Assembly (NCBI GenBank): GCA_943333125.1
Contig: CALQSB010000003.1
Span: 1 to 64,000, forward strand
DNA: 64,000 bases
Direction: 5' to 3'
DNA from: Chitinophaga pinensis
GTDB taxonomy: Bacteria; Bacteroidota; Bacteroidia; Chitinophagales; Chitinophagaceae
Numbering within the stretch: the stretch's first letter is position 1; each line of letters begins with the position of its first letter. The notes beneath the pieces were generated by a model. The model was not told the origin of the DNA. It saw nothing but the letters and a program-made list of their open reading frames with translations, and made no database searches. Of the stretch, positions 54,190 to 62,305 are shown in pieces. A program made the translations under genes and the position numbers.

Positions 54190-54905
54190 ATACCGAGGCT
54201 AAGTGATTTACTGTATGTTTTTTGATATCCCAGTTTATCCAGGACATCGGTAAAGTTTTTTCCTTCCGGAAATTTTTTTATGGATTCGTCTAAATATTGA
54301 TAAGCATTTCGGTTCTTTGAAAATAGTTTACCCACATTAGGGGTTACTATTTTCATATAAAACTGATAAATCAATTTTACGAGTGGAAATTTGGGTTTAC
54401 TGAATTCCAGTATCATCAATTTACCACCGGGTTTTAGCACTCTTTTTATTTCATTTAATCCTTTTTCCAGATTTTGAAAATTACGTACTCCAAACGATAC
54501 GGTTACTGCGTCAAACGTATTGTCTCCGAATTTTATTGCTTCACTATCGCCATTTAACAACTCAATTTTTGAGCTCAGACCGGCCTTATTAACTTTTTCT
54601 CTTCCTACTTCAAGCATTCCATTGCTGATATCAATTCCGATAATTTTGTCAGGATTCAAAAGTACCGAAGCCATTATAGCCACATCCGCAGTTCCTGTAG
54701 CCACATCCAGTATTTTGATGGGATTTATTTCTTTAAGCTGGTTAATTCCTTTTTTACGCCAGCCCTTGTCGATTCCTGCACTCAAAAATCGGTTTAAAAA
54801 ATCATAACGTCCTGCAATATCATCAAACATGCCGGCAACCTGATCTTTCTTGCTTAATGTCGAATCCTTATAAGGAACAATCTTGTCGTGTGCAAATTCT
54901 GTCAT
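54162..54905 (-). CDS. ubiE: Demethylmenaquinone methyltransferase
   Basis: A 247-residue SAM-dependent methyltransferase (UbiE/MenG). Blocks: MFDDIAGRYDFLNRFLSAGID, ILDVATGTADVAI (SAM loop), VSFGVRNFQNLEKGLNEIKRVLKPGGKL and FYMKIVTPNVGKLFS. It performs the last methylation of menaquinone synthesis; Bacteroidota use menaquinone. It is followed by porT with a 28-base overlap. A perfect -7 box lies 8 bases before the start codon, predicting a leader of about 5 bases. The divergent neighbour is engB. Confidence 0.94.
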   Translation of the reverse strand: MTEFAHDKIVPYKDSTLSKKDQVAGMFDDIAGRYDFLNRFLSAGIDKGWRKKGINQLKEINPIKILDVATGTADVAIMASVLLNPDKIIGIDISNGMLEVGREKVNKAGLSSKIELLNGDSEAIKFGDNTFDAVTVSFGVRNFQNLEKGLNEIKRVLKPGGKLMILEFSKPKFPLVKLIYQFYMKIVTPNVGKLFSKNRNAYQYLDESIKKFPEGKNFTDVLDKLGYQKTYSKSLSLGICSIYCGIK

Positions 54906-54913
54906 TGTTGCTG

Positions 54914-54921
54914 CAAATATA
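54914..54921 (-). promoter_or_regulatory. -7 box of ubiE-porT
   Basis: Minus strand TATATTTG followed by C is an exact -7 match, 8 bases before the ATG at 54905. Confidence 0.55.
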
Positions 54922-54972
54922 CATTGTTTGTCTATTTAGTTAAGTCTCTATCGCGTTTGAATATATAATGAG

Positions 54973-54980
54973 TATTTTTG
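54973..54980 (+). promoter_or_regulatory. -7 box of engB
   Basis: TATTTTTG matches TAnnTTTG and lies 17 bases before the ATG at 54998. A TTTG at 54956-54959 is 13 bases upstream, shorter than the ideal spacing. Confidence 0.45.
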
Positions 54981-54997
54981 TTTAACAATTAATTTAA

Positions 54998-55636
54998 ATG
55001 CAGATAAATAAGGCGGTATATATCATTAGTAGTCCGGATTTCGAAAAATGTCCTTTGCCAGATAAGCCGGAGTATGCGTTTATCGGCCGAAGCAATGTGG
55101 GCAAATCTTCTGTTATTAATATGTTATGCAATAATGATAAACTGGCTAAAACATCATCCTCGCCCGGAAAAACACAGCTCATCAATCATTTTGAAATCAC
55201 CTCTGTTAAAGTAGATTCAAGAAATAATTTGATATCTAAATGGTTTCTGGTTGATTTGCCCGGTTATGGCTTTGCAAAAGTGAGTCAAACCAGCAGAAGG
55301 AGATGGGAGCAGATGATTGAAAATTACCTTCGTAAACGGGAGAACCTTTCTATAGTTTTTGTATTGATAGATTCCAGGCATTCTCCACAGAAAATCGATC
55401 TTGAATTTTTAGAACAATTAAAAAAATGGCAAATACCCTTTTGTTTGATTTTTACAAAAAGTGATAAAGAAAATCAAAGAACAGTAAGTAAAAATGTAAA
55501 AGACTTTTTGGGGGCCATGAAAAAAACCTGGCAATTCCTTCCTCAGCATTTTGTAACAAGTGCTATAAAAAAACTGGGCAGAGAAAAAATTCTTAATCAC
55601 ATAGAAGAGGTTAACGAGCAATTGAGTAAGCCCTGA
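54998..55636 (+). CDS. engB: Ribosome-biogenesis GTPase EngB (YsxC/YihA)
   Basis: A 212-residue TRAFAC-class GTPase required for assembly of the large ribosomal subunit. G1 is GRSNVGKSSVI, G2/G3 region has SSSPGKTQLINHF and VDLPGYGFAKVSQ, G4 is FTKSDK and G5 is TSAIKKLG. The order and the YGFAKVS motif are diagnostic. It is divergent from ubiE and convergent with the YkuK-like gene, with 4 bases between the stops. Length is normal. Confidence 0.94.
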   Translation: MQINKAVYIISSPDFEKCPLPDKPEYAFIGRSNVGKSSVINMLCNNDKLAKTSSSPGKTQLINHFEITSVKVDSRNNLISKWFLVDLPGYGFAKVSQTSRRRWEQMIENYLRKRENLSIVFVLIDSRHSPQKIDLEFLEQLKKWQIPFCLIFTKSDKENQRTVSKNVKDFLGAMKKTWQFLPQHFVTSAIKKLGREKILNHIEEVNEQLSKP

Positions 55637-55640
55637 TCAA

Positions 55641-56114
55641 TCAATTAACAGCCTTATTAGCACAACAGCTGCTTGCAAAAGCTTCAGGCTTAGCTTTAAA
55701 GGCAAAACCCATTCCTAAAATATATCCCATCGCTTCTCTCAACGCTTCATTGCTTTTGAATTGAGGATTGGTATTGATGTCTGCATGCACTTCCATTTCA
55801 ACATCATAAGCGGTGAAAATGCTGCACAATTCATAGGCAATTTCTATGCTTTTGGCTACCTCTACAAGCATTCTTTCTTTTACACTGTATTTTTGAGTGG
55901 TCTTTTCATTATGAATAAACATGAAGCCACCGCTGCCTTCCCGAAGAAAAACAATTACTGTGGCAAACTCCGTTTCCAGGCCTTTTACCTGACTATCGGT
56001 ACCGATGCATACTTTTAATTTGTAACCCTGAGCTGTTTCTCTTTTTATGGCTTGTATTACAGCATCTTTAATGGGAAGTTGGATATTTTCGCCGTTAAAT
56101 TTTCTCCATAACAT
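55641..56114 (-). CDS. YkuK-like (DUF458) RNase H-fold protein
   Basis: About 157 residues from the ATG at 56114; an earlier ATG at 56207 would add a hydrophobic stretch that overlaps the terminator of the gene behind, and a -7-like TATATTTA lies between. The protein shows KVCIGTDSQVKG and EVHADINTNPQFKS, the acidic blocks of the YkuK family of RNase H-like proteins, plus VKERMLVEVAKSIEIAYEL. The C-terminus ends ASSCCANKAVN with paired cysteines. Function is not established; a nuclease-like role is inferred from the fold. It converges with engB. Confidence 0.72.
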   Translation of the reverse strand: MLWRKFNGENIQLPIKDAVIQAIKRETAQGYKLKVCIGTDSQVKGLETEFATVIVFLREGSGGFMFIHNEKTTQKYSVKERMLVEVAKSIEIAYELCSIFTAYDVEMEVHADINTNPQFKSNEALREAMGYILGMGFAFKAKPEAFASSCCANKAVN

Positions 56115-56208
56115 AATAATGGGGTTTACTAAATATACGGAATAAAAGAAAAGAAAAATACCCTGTTGAAATGTCGGAAATGAAATTTGTGCATTTGTGG
56201 AAAACAAA

Positions 56209-56239
56209 AAAGGGGCCAGCCCCTAACGCCAACCCCTTT
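56209..56239 (-). terminator. Intrinsic terminator of the metalloprotease operon
   Basis: Minus strand AAAGGGG (56239-56233) and CCCCTTT (56215-56209) can pair, with an inner GGGGCTGGCCCC helix as an alternative, followed by a T-run and TTGTTTT. It lies 19 bases after the stop of the metalloprotease gene. Confidence 0.7.
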
Positions 56240-56258
56240 ACTTACACATGAATCTACC

Positions 56259-57842
56259 TTACTGTCTTATAATTCTTTCTGATTGTTTGTTTGTGTTGCC
56301 AAATAATTGAATTACATAAAATCCTGCAGAAGCCTGACTGAAGTCTATGTTATTTATTCCTTTATTACCATTGCCTGAACTGATTATTCGGCCATTGGCA
56401 TCCATAATTTTATACTGATAATTTTCTGATGCATTTACTGTAATTTGATTCGTTACAAATGTGGACACACTGAATGGCATATCTGTTTTGTTGATTCCTC
56501 TAAGCGCAATTACGTTTGAATATGCAATCTGATCAAATTGAGATGTTGCTTTAAGTCTGTAATACCTGGTATGATCATCGTAAGGTATATAACTCATGTT
56601 TCTTGATGTTAATGAAACATTATTCAGCATATTAAAATGGGTTCCATCAGTTGAATATTCCACATTCAATGATTTTAAGGGTTCATCAGCAATGATGTTC
56701 CAGCTTAACTGATGTTTGTTTTTTTCTACGTGGCCACTTAAGGTTACATCATGAATGGGTAATGTAGATCTGAAACCGGTAATGGTGTAAGAGCCCAAAC
56801 TTCCGTAATTGCTTGCATAGCTGTTGCCGGTACCATCAAGTACAAAATAGTAGGTGCCCGTTTTTAATGAAGTATCTATTGTAATGCTCATTGTGGCAGT
56901 AGGATCATAAGTTTTTAATAATGTTTTACTCTGGTCGTACAACAATACTTTTATATCCAGATCTGAACCGGAGTTACTTATCCCCAGATTATAAGGAGTC
57001 GCGTCAATATGTATAGTTGAGTTTTGACTCAACACAAATTTGAAAACATCTTTATCACTTCCTGTTGATACAATTCCATTTACACTGAATGAATTATTTC
57101 CTGGAGTAAATGCAGTTGAATTTAACGAATCAGAATAATCATCAGTACGATAAGTAAAACCGTTAGTGGATGTAATGATGCTTAAATTATCTTGTGTATT
57201 CGCACATCCGTAAGGGGTAGGCCCGTCATTCCATCCGGTCATATTTCTTGAGTAGCTGTTTCCCATAATAGGAGCCCAGCCTGTTTCACCACTGCCAATA
57301 CCGGTATTATAAGTTTCGGTTAAGTTGCAATTGGTGTCATATTTCGACTGATGCGATAAACCTACAGTATGGCCACTTTCGTGACTGCAGCATTCGGCAA
57401 TGTATTTGGTATTATTGGGTCCTAATCTGTCGGAGAAAACAAATGCAGGGGTATCATCACCCCAGACAAATGAACCGATATAGGATATTCCGCCAACATT
57501 GGGTTTCCAGCTGCTGGTAGGAGTTATAATGATACGAATTCTTTGCGCTAAAGGCGCTGCTAAAAATTTTGTTGAATCTGTTGTAATGTTAACATTGAAA
57601 GGACGAAAATCTTCCGATACTCTGTTGAAGATCTCTGTAATTTGGGCATCTGTTAGGGCAGGTGCTGCACATGCAATTGGCATGCCACCATTCCATAAAC
57701 TTCCGGTGACCATGTGGCCATCAAAATCTAAAAAAATAGTTGCAGACGCTGATGTATAACTGCTGAGTTTGGGTATTGCAAAAACCGCAGTGTTGATGAG
57801 GCATAATAATGCCATCATTAAAGTTTTAGTAAAATTGTTCAT
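56259..57842 (-). CDS. Secreted zinc metalloprotease with T9SS sorting domain
   Basis: A 527-residue exported protein: signal peptide (1-22, ending AVFA), metalloprotease domain with CSHESGHTVGLSHQ giving the metzincin-type zinc site (H154, E155, H158, H164) and IMGNSYSRNMTGW as a possible Met-turn, a PPC-like beta domain (about 255-350, with DKDVFKFVLSQNSTIHI), a fibronectin-like stretch (about 365-445) and a C-terminal type A sorting domain (about 455-527, QYKIMDANGRIISSG to SAGFYVIQLFG). The last marks it as T9SS cargo for the cell surface or medium. A 147-residue secreted protein is encoded just upstream in the same operon. Substrate unknown. Confidence 0.9.
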   Translation of the reverse strand: MNNFTKTLMMALLCLINTAVFAIPKLSSYTSASATIFLDFDGHMVTGSLWNGGMPIACAAPALTDAQITEIFNRVSEDFRPFNVNITTDSTKFLAAPLAQRIRIIITPTSSWKPNVGGISYIGSFVWGDDTPAFVFSDRLGPNNTKYIAECCSHESGHTVGLSHQSKYDTNCNLTETYNTGIGSGETGWAPIMGNSYSRNMTGWNDGPTPYGCANTQDNLSIITSTNGFTYRTDDYSDSLNSTAFTPGNNSFSVNGIVSTGSDKDVFKFVLSQNSTIHIDATPYNLGISNSGSDLDIKVLLYDQSKTLLKTYDPTATMSITIDTSLKTGTYYFVLDGTGNSYASNYGSLGSYTITGFRSTLPIHDVTLSGHVEKNKHQLSWNIIADEPLKSLNVEYSTDGTHFNMLNNVSLTSRNMSYIPYDDHTRYYRLKATSQFDQIAYSNVIALRGINKTDMPFSVSTFVTNQITVNASENYQYKIMDANGRIISSGNGNKGINNIDFSQASAGFYVIQLFGNTNKQSERIIRQ

Positions 57843-57900
57843 GATTGTAAGGATTTGGATATTTGTTAGGGAAAAGTTATTAATATTATTTAGGGTAATA

Positions 57901-58344
57901 TTAATAACTACAATCTTGTAATATTTTGTCCAGATCTATTTTTTGTAATTGATAATTATCAGCCACATCATTTTTGATTTCAAAAACTTCCAAAGCATCT
58001 GTGTTGATAATACGACCAATATATTTTATACTGTTTTCGTTATTGGTAATTCTCGATAACTGAAACAATGTATTAGAATAAGTATCAGACTTTACAATCA
58101 TTGATTGCAAATCAGAATACTTTAATTCATTGCTCATGACTTTACCGGTAAAAACGAATTTCTCATTGAAACGAATAGAAACAGTTTGACCTGGTTTCGC
58201 AACCAATGTACTTTTTAAAGTGTTTTTTGAGATTTCGATTGATCCAGGAAACTCCCTGAAGATTGATTTTTGATTTTGTGCAAAAACAGAAAAAGAAGTG
58301 GCGGATAATAACAGTACGAGTACCGTTGAAGTAATGGTTTTCAT
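57901..58344 (-). CDS. Small secreted protein upstream of the metalloprotease
   Basis: About 147 residues from the ATG at 58344; the upstream extension to 58467 lacks a plausible start because the signal peptide begins here (KTITSTVLVLLLSATSFSVFAQ region, cleaved near residue 22). The mature part of about 125 residues has alternating beta-type segments (TVSIRFNEKFVFTGKVMS, YIGRIINTDALEVFEI) and ends DKILQDCSY. I do not recognise the family. The 58-base gap to the metalloprotease gene and common strand suggest co-expression; it might be an inhibitor, chaperone or substrate of that protease, but this is only inference from place and size. Confidence 0.65.
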   Translation of the reverse strand: MKTITSTVLVLLLSATSFSVFAQNQKSIFREFPGSIEISKNTLKSTLVAKPGQTVSIRFNEKFVFTGKVMSNELKYSDLQSMIVKSDTYSNTLFQLSRITNNENSIKYIGRIINTDALEVFEIKNDVADNYQLQKIDLDKILQDCSY

Positions 58345-58398
58345 GTTAAGGATATTTATTGGTTTAAAATATGGAATTCCAGAGTTAGGATGAAACTC

Positions 58399-58406
58399 CA
58401 AATCTA
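58399..58406 (-). promoter_or_regulatory. -7 box of the small protein-metalloprotease operon
   Basis: Minus strand TAGATTTG is an exact -7 match, about 54 bases before the ATG at 58344. This supports the internal start codon. Confidence 0.45.
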
Positions 58407-58627
58407 TAAACGCATATGGTGTGGTATTTATTATAATTTGTACTGACTTTTTTAAAAAATAAATCAATAAATTTTACAACTGTTTGATATACAATTGAAC
58501 AACGAAGTAAAATAATTATAAAAAAGATTAAAAAGGCTGGATGATTTTTGATTTAATTGGATGTTTAACGGATAAAATTAAGGGTCAGATACAACTCAGG
58601 CGGAGTAAAATATTCTTGTTAAAGGGG

Positions 58628-59026
58628 TTATTTAAAACGATTCATAATCTCTTTTCCAGGCACCATGCAGTCGTTTAGTTTTCCAAACCATTTGTAACGA
58701 TTAGCGGCAATAAAATCATAAACTACATTTCTGATCACCGCAGGTAAAATAATAAATACATAAAGCAACCTGGCAACTCCATTCAGCTTTTTAATTACTC
58801 TTAATGCAGCTGTTGATTTAAAATAAATTTTATCTTTTTCCAGTAAAATAAATGAGGAAACTGGTTTTTCGGAAAGGTGATTTTCGGCAATTATTTTTTT
58901 TCCGAATTCACTTTGTAATGAAGCGAATTTGAAAATGGATTTAGGATCCCGTTTTATCACAAACCGAACCGCATTATTACAAAGATTGCAAACACCATCA
59001 AATAATATTACGGGATGATTTTCCAT
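58628..59026 (-). CDS. DCC family protein (DUF393), thiol-disulfide oxidoreductase-like
   Basis: A 132-residue protein starting HPVILFDGVCNLCNNAVRFVI. The DGVCNLC segment (D10, C13, C16) gives the DCC family its name. These are small thioredoxin-fold-like proteins of uncertain function, probably redox-active through the CxxC pair. KFASLQSEFGKKI and the C-terminal YDFIAANRYKWFG are also typical. It is on the minus strand behind the PDH E2 gene, from which a strong terminator separates it, so it is expressed on its own. Confidence 0.85.
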   Translation of the reverse strand: MENHPVILFDGVCNLCNNAVRFVIKRDPKSIFKFASLQSEFGKKIIAENHLSEKPVSSFILLEKDKIYFKSTAALRVIKKLNGVARLLYVFIILPAVIRNVVYDFIAANRYKWFGKLNDCMVPGKEIMNRFK

Positions 59027-59050
59027 TATCCTTATAAAGATACCATATAA

Positions 59051-59083
59051 AAAAAATGACGGAAATTATTTCCGTCATTTTTT
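59051..59083. terminator. Strong bidirectional terminator
   Basis: AAATGACGGAAA and TTTCCGTCATTT form a perfect 12-bp stem around a TTA loop, with A-run on one side and T-run on the other. It lies between the E2 gene (ending at 59103, minus strand) and the DCC gene, and terminates E2 transcription. Confidence 0.88.
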
Positions 59084-59102
59084 AATAATTATGAAGATTT
59101 TG

Positions 59103-60341
59103 TTAAACAAGCATAGTCACCGGATTCTCAATATATCTTTTCAAAGTTTGAAGGAAAGAAGCTCCAACAGCACCATCCACGCTTCTGTGATCACAGCTCA
59201 GGGTTAATTTCATGATATTAGCCACTCCAAATCCATCTCCTTTTTTAATAACAACTTCTTTAATACGGCCAACAGCAAGAATACAACTATCTGGAGGGTT
59301 GATGATAGCGGTAAATTCTTCAATATCCATCATGCCAAGATTTGAAATGGTAAAAGTATTTCCACTGAATTCGGCAGGTTGTAATTTTTTATCTTTTGCT
59401 TTTGAATACAAGCTCTTAGTTTCTGCAGCAATTTGTGACAATGATTTCTGATCAGCAAATTTTACTACTGGTACAATCAATCCTTCGGGCATAGCTACTG
59501 CAGAGCCGATATGAATATGATGATTGCGACGGATAAAATCATTCATCCAGCTGCTGTTCACATCAGGATGCTGACGCAAAGCCGCTGCACAAGCTTTAAT
59601 AATCATATCATTGAAAGACACTTTAACCGGACTTACTTCATTGATTGCATTTCTTGCGGTTATGGCATTGTCCATGTTAATTTCCATAGTCAGATAGAAA
59701 TGCGGAGCGCCAAACATACTTTCACTCAATCGACGGGCAATGGTTTTGCGCATCTGTGTGAGTTCAATATCTGTATAAGACTCGGTAGTAGAAGCTACAA
59801 AACTAACCATAGGTGCCGCATCTTTTTTAGCAGCTGCAGGGGTATATTGATCTACATCTTTTTTAATTACCCGGCCTCCGTCACCACTACCCGAAAGCAT
59901 AGAAATATCGATGCCTTTTTCTGCCGCAACCTTTTTGGCGAGAGGTGAAGCTTTAATTCTTTCATCACTAACAACAACAGGAGCAGCCATTTTTTCTTCT
60001 GGAGCGACAGTTACAGCAGGTGCTGCAGAGTTTGCAGTACCTTGCTTTGTGGCAGCAGCATTATCTTTTGGTGTTTCGATAATCAGAGACTGGAAATCTT
60101 CCCCTTCTTTTCCAACAACGGCAAGAATACCATCAACTTTTACCGCGTTTCCTGCTTCCACCCCAATGTAAAGTAGCGTTCCATTCCAGTAGCTTTCAAG
60201 CTCCATAGTGGCCTTATCAGTTTCAACATCTGCAAGGGTGTCTCCTGGTTTGATTTTATCACCCACTTTTTTATTCCAAACTACAATTTTACCATCTGTC
60301 ATGGTATCACTTAAACGGGGCATTCTGATTACCTCTGCCAT
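59103..60341 (-). CDS. Pyruvate dehydrogenase complex E2, dihydrolipoyl acetyltransferase
   Basis: A 412-residue E2 component. One lipoyl domain (about 1-80) has DVETDKATMELES with lipoyl lysine K44; an Ala/Pro/Lys-rich linker leads to an E3-binding domain (about 127-165, ASPLAKKVAAEKGIDISML and GDGGRVIKKDV). The CAT domain (about 185-412) ends with SCDHRSVDGAVGASFL, where HRSVDG holds the catalytic His and Asp. VSFNDMIIKACAAALR and PPDSCILAVG are further markers. It acetylates CoA from pyruvate. E1 and E3 genes are not adjacent. PDH rather than 2-oxoglutarate specificity is inferred from sequence style. Confidence 0.9.
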   Translation of the reverse strand: MAEVIRMPRLSDTMTDGKIVVWNKKVGDKIKPGDTLADVETDKATMELESYWNGTLLYIGVEAGNAVKVDGILAVVGKEGEDFQSLIIETPKDNAAATKQGTANSAAPAVTVAPEEKMAAPVVVSDERIKASPLAKKVAAEKGIDISMLSGSGDGGRVIKKDVDQYTPAAAKKDAAPMVSFVASTTESYTDIELTQMRKTIARRLSESMFGAPHFYLTMEINMDNAITARNAINEVSPVKVSFNDMIIKACAAALRQHPDVNSSWMNDFIRRNHHIHIGSAVAMPEGLIVPVVKFADQKSLSQIAAETKSLYSKAKDKKLQPAEFSGNTFTISNLGMMDIEEFTAIINPPDSCILAVGRIKEVVIKKGDGFGVANIMKLTLSCDHRSVDGAVGASFLQTLKRYIENPVTMLV

Positions 60342-60447
60342 ATTTTTTCTTTTATTTTCTTTAAGGCTCGAAATTAATGTAAAAAGTGGAAAATTTAAGC
60401 CATTTTTATATTGACTTAGATTTATTCAAATATTTTTTCCCTTTCGT

Positions 60448-62247
60448 TTAATAATCAAGGTCTAATTTCAATTTTTCTTTTAAATCTTTAATCATGGGGT
60501 ATTGCTCGGTAAGTATCCGAAAATGCTCCTTGGCATTCATAGGTTTGGGGCCCGTTTCGATTACTTCTATTTTTTCTGAAATAATTAGCTGATATGCTAA
60601 ATTTTTGTTGTTGAAATAACCCTGTAAGTGATAAATCAGTCCCGCTCTTTCTGCTTCAATGAATTTATGTTGGATATTATTATCGGCGATGATTTCAAAA
60701 TTATTTTCGTCGATAATATTTAATATGGCTTGTTTAAAATTTGCTACAGTGGAATGATTTTTTTCCTTGATCAAATTATCAATATAAATGTCCCAGGCAT
60801 CATTGAGCAACTCCAGTGTAATTGGTTTTATCGTTATGGTTTTATTAGTTTGCTCTGCAATTTGTTCCTGAATTTTTCTTAATGAACCCAGTTTTACTTT
60901 TGGCGCTGATTTTTCTTTTAGCGGTTCTGAATATTCAGGCTCATTCTTTTTTTTGAGTGATGTTTTGGGTTCTTCAATTATTAAAATGGCACTGTCTTCT
61001 TTTTGGACGGAAGCGATTTTTTTTGTTGATGAAGGTTGAACATCATTTTGAGACACCCATTTTATTGCAGGCAATGATTTAAATGAAATGACTTTTGATT
61101 GGTCAGTTATTTTTTTTTTACTGATGGCATCATCACTGAGGGTAATTTGAATGGCTTGCTTCAGATAAGCAAGTTTGATAAGAGCCAGTTCAATATGCAA
61201 TTTTTTATTTCTAGCCTGTTTGTAGGTTAGCGAAGTTTCATTAATGATATTTAGTGCGGCAATCAACCATCCTGTTTCTGCAATTGCAGCATGTTGCAAA
61301 TATTTTGATTTAAAATCATCCGCTACTTCCAGCAATCTTGCGGCTTTCGCATCTTTACATACCAGAAGATTGCGCATAAATTCCGCGAATCCTTCCAATA
61401 CGGTGTCTCCTTCAAATCCTTTCTGATTGATTTCATCATACAATAACAAAGCGTCTGCCAATTGCTGTTGTTGCATATTGTCCATTAATCTGAAATAATA
61501 ATCTTCATCAAGAATATTCAGATGCTCCAGTGTATTGGAATACGTTATGTTGCCTCCAGTGAAACTTGCAATTTTATCCAGAATACTTAAAGCGTCTCTG
61601 AGGCAGCCTTCACTTTTCTGAGCGATTACATGAAGCGCAGCTTTCTCGGCGGTAATTTTTTCTTTTTTTGTTATTTCTTCAAGGTGTTCAACGGTATCTA
61701 GTGTAGTAATTCTTTTAAAATCAAAAATCTGACAACGACTTAAAATTGTAGGTAAGATTTTATGTTTTTCTGTAGTAGCCAAAATAAAAATGGCGTATGG
61801 CGGCGGCTCTTCCAGTGTTTTTAAAAATGCATTAAAGGCATTTGCAGACAGCATGTGAACCTCATCTATTATATACACCTTGTATCTGCCAGCTTGAGGT
61901 GCAAATCTAACCTGATCGGTTAGCTCTCTCATATCATCAACGCCATTATTGCTGGCGGCATCTAATTCATGGATGTTAAATGAAGTGCCGTTATCAAATG
62001 ATTGACAGCTGTTGCATTTATTACAGGCTTCACCATCTTTTGTTTTGCTTTCACAATTAATGGTCTTTGCTAAAATTCTTGCGCAGGTAGTTTTACCAAC
62101 TCCTCTTGGTCCGCAAAATAAAAAGGCATGAGCAAGCTGATTATTATTGATAGCATTTTTTAAAGTAGTGGTAATATGTGATTGCCCGATTACCGTGCTG
62201 AAGTTCTGAGGTCTGTATTTCCTGGCTGAAACAATAAATTTATCCAT
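60448..62247 (-). CDS. dnaX: DNA polymerase III subunits gamma/tau
   Basis: A 599-residue clamp-loader ATPase. It starts VSARKYRPQNFSTVIGQ, with Walker A FCGPRGVGKTT, a four-cysteine zinc module (CESKTKDGEACNKCNSC), Walker B region VYIIDEVHMLS and sensor SRCQIFDFKRI. The lid and domain III follow to about residue 370; the tail to 599 is a charged linker plus a C-terminal tau-like domain. I saw no obvious slippery A-run that would force a gamma form, although A-rich stretches occur. A small hairpin with a T-run lies directly before the start codon. Identification is secure. Confidence 0.95.
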   Translation of the reverse strand: MDKFIVSARKYRPQNFSTVIGQSHITTTLKNAINNNQLAHAFLFCGPRGVGKTTCARILAKTINCESKTKDGEACNKCNSCQSFDNGTSFNIHELDAASNNGVDDMRELTDQVRFAPQAGRYKVYIIDEVHMLSANAFNAFLKTLEEPPPYAIFILATTEKHKILPTILSRCQIFDFKRITTLDTVEHLEEITKKEKITAEKAALHVIAQKSEGCLRDALSILDKIASFTGGNITYSNTLEHLNILDEDYYFRLMDNMQQQQLADALLLYDEINQKGFEGDTVLEGFAEFMRNLLVCKDAKAARLLEVADDFKSKYLQHAAIAETGWLIAALNIINETSLTYKQARNKKLHIELALIKLAYLKQAIQITLSDDAISKKKITDQSKVISFKSLPAIKWVSQNDVQPSSTKKIASVQKEDSAILIIEEPKTSLKKKNEPEYSEPLKEKSAPKVKLGSLRKIQEQIAEQTNKTITIKPITLELLNDAWDIYIDNLIKEKNHSTVANFKQAILNIIDENNFEIIADNNIQHKFIEAERAGLIYHLQGYFNNKNLAYQLIISEKIEVIETGPKPMNAKEHFRILTEQYPMIKDLKEKLKLDLDY

Positions 62248-62264
62248 ATAAAAAAAGCCGAGGC
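62246..62264 (-). terminator. Short hairpin with T-run abutting the dnaX start
   Basis: Minus strand AAGC-CTCG-GCTT (62264-62253) followed by TTTTTT reaches the dnaX start codon at 62247. It could terminate the upstream acetyltransferase-like gene or modulate dnaX initiation. Confidence 0.4.
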
Positions 62265-62281
62265 TTGAAAATTTCGGGAAT

Positions 62282-62289
62282 CAAATTTA
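62282..62289 (-). promoter_or_regulatory. Possible -7 box of dnaX
   Basis: Minus strand TAAATTTG is an exact -7 match, 34 bases before the dnaX ATG. A transcript from here would run through the short hairpin at 62253-62264. Confidence 0.4.
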
Positions 62290-62305
62290 ATTCTTTAATC
62301 CTACA

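Noticed and set aside
59511-59948. 145-codon plus-strand frame
   Set aside because: Antisense to the conserved E2 catalytic and E3-binding domains; Cys/His-rich translation is a shadow effect.
60448-62247. Programmed frameshift in dnaX
   Set aside because: No clear slippery sequence plus downstream stem at a place that would yield a gamma-sized product.
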